Below, piece after piece: positions 5,353 to 6,058 of a stretch of 6,058 bases of DNA. Position 1 is the stretch's first letter. Every line of letters begins with the position of its first letter. The position numbers and the translations under genes are program-made. The DNA comes from Pseudomonadota bacterium. GTDB taxonomy: Bacteria > Pseudomonadota > Gammaproteobacteria > Burkholderiales > Sulfuriferulaceae. The stretch covers positions 1 to 6,058 of the forward strand of contig JAJYPZ010000083.1 of assembly GCA_021794855.1 (NCBI GenBank), in the 5' to 3' direction. The notes under the pieces were generated by a model. It had not been told where the DNA came from. It searched no databases and was given only the letters and a program-made list of their open reading frames with translations.

Positions 5353-6058
5353 TTAACGGTTGACAACGTCCAGCTTATCCACGGTATCGAATTCGAATTT
5401 GATCTCTTTCCAGGTTTCCATGGCAATTTTAAGTTCGGGGCTATCCTTAGCTGCATTGGTAAGAATCTCCTTGCCCTCGCGCTCCAGTTCGCGACCTTCA
5501 TTACGCGCTTCGACGCACGCCTCCAGCGCAACGCGGTTGGCAGCTGCGCCTGCCGCGTTACCCCAGGGGTGACCGAGCGTACCGCCACCGAACTGAAGCA
5601 CGGAATCATCACCGAAAATATTAACCAGTGCCGGCATGTGCCATACGTGAATACCGCCCGATGCCACCGGGATTACGCCAGGCATGGAACCCCAGTCCTG
5701 ATCGAACATGATGCCGCGCGAACGATCTTCAGGAATAAACGACTCACGCATCAAATCAATCCAGCCCAAAGTTGCATTGCGGTCGCCTTCGAGTTTGCCG
5801 ACCACGGTACCGGAATGCAGATGATCACCGCCGGACAGACGCAGCGCTTTGGTCAGAACGCGGAAATGGATACCGTGGTGCGGATTGCGGTCAAGCACTG
5901 CATGCATGGCGCGGTGAATATGCAACAGTACACCATTCTTGCGACACCAGTTTGCGAGACTGGTGTTGGCGGTAAAACCGCCGGTAAGGAAGTCGTGCAT
6001 CACGATAGGCATGTCAAGTTCTTTTGCGAACTCAGCGCGCTCCAGCATATCTTCGGCA
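5353..6058 (-). CDS. cbbL: RuBisCO large subunit, form IA, C-terminal half (5' end outside window)
   Basis: The last 234 residues of a RuBisCO large subunit of about 470 residues; the frame is open to the right edge, so the start and the carbamylated-lysine region lie outside. The visible part is the C-terminal half of the catalytic TIM barrel. It contains HIHRAMHAV with active-site His and Arg residues, [19 protein letters not shown] with the catalytic loop-6 lysine, and [10 protein letters not shown] and [14 protein letters not shown], which bind the phosphates of the substrate. The end, [16 protein letters not shown] (here [16 protein letters not shown]), and [16 protein letters not shown] are typical of proteobacterial form IA enzymes found in alpha-carboxysomes. 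It is the first known gene of the operon, and its product is the main cargo. No frame break is seen; the catalytic residues visible are all present. Confidence 0.98.
   Translation of the reverse strand, partial: AEDMLERAEFAKELDMPIVMHDFLTGGFTANTSLANWCRKNGVLLHIHRAMHAVLDRNPHHGIHFRVLTKALRLSGGDHLHSGTVVGKLEGDRNATLGWIDLMRESFIPEDRSRGIMFDQDWGSMPGVIPVASGGIHVWHMPALVNIFGDDSVLQFGGGTLGHPWGNAAGAAANRVALEACVEARNEGRELEREGKEILTNAAKDSPELKIAMETWKEIKFEFDTVDKLDVVNR

Noticed and set aside
4333..5356. Overlapping plus-strand open frames of 158-195 codons opposite csoS2 and cbbS
   Set aside because: They are antisense shadows of csoS2, the spacer and cbbS, low in complexity and rich in Arg/Ala/Ser, without recognisable domains.

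Overview
The window is the middle of an alpha-carboxysome (cso) operon, read entirely on the minus strand. In transcription order (right to left) it holds the 3' part of cbbL, then cbbS, csoS2, csoSCA (csoS3), csoS4A, csoS4B, and the 5' part of a csoS1 hexamer gene. This is the textbook order seen in chemolithoautotrophic proteobacteria such as Halothiobacillus neapolitanus. The form IA RuBisCO, the highly conserved CsoS1 sequence and the proteobacterial-style CsoS2 point to a sulfur-oxidising or nitrifying autotrophic proteobacterium. The sequence alone does not let me name a genus. Nothing in the window suggests recent transfer, insertion elements or gene decay, and every plus-strand reading frame looks like a shadow of these genes.

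Layout: 5353-6058 is the C-terminal 234 residues of the RuBisCO large subunit, and its start lies beyond the right edge. 5264-5352 is a short spacer with two tandem imperfect hairpins. 4931-5263 is the RuBisCO small subunit. 4740-4930 is the longest spacer (191 nt), with a perfect 14-nt palindrome almost directly after the cbbS stop. 2433-4739 is CsoS2, the repeat-built scaffold, with N-terminal RuBisCO-binding peptides, six middle repeats and a C-terminal shell-anchoring domain. 814-2385 is the carboxysomal carbonic anhydrase. 544-795 and 285-542 are the two vertex pentamer proteins. 1-252 is the start of a BMC hexamer shell protein. No stretch over 300 bases lacks a gene.

How the genes work together: CsoS2 gathers RuBisCO through its N-terminal peptides and ties it to the shell through its middle and C-terminal repeats. 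CsoS1 hexamers form the facets and CsoS4A/B pentamers cap the vertices. CsoSCA converts the bicarbonate that enters into CO2 beside RuBisCO. The spacers downstream of csoS2 are short (47, 18, 1 and 32 nt) and each gene has a recognisable Shine-Dalgarno site, so the set is probably one transcript whose promoter lies upstream of cbbL, outside the window. No terminator is visible.

The system itself is known. The details most worth a second look are a run of eight Gs in frame near the csoS2 3' end, where slippage in either direction would remove the shell-anchoring tail; a Shine-Dalgarno/ATG pair just before that run; the paired hairpins between cbbL and cbbS; the palindrome-bearing spacer after cbbS; and a ten-codon mini-ORF whose stop overlaps the csoSCA start.
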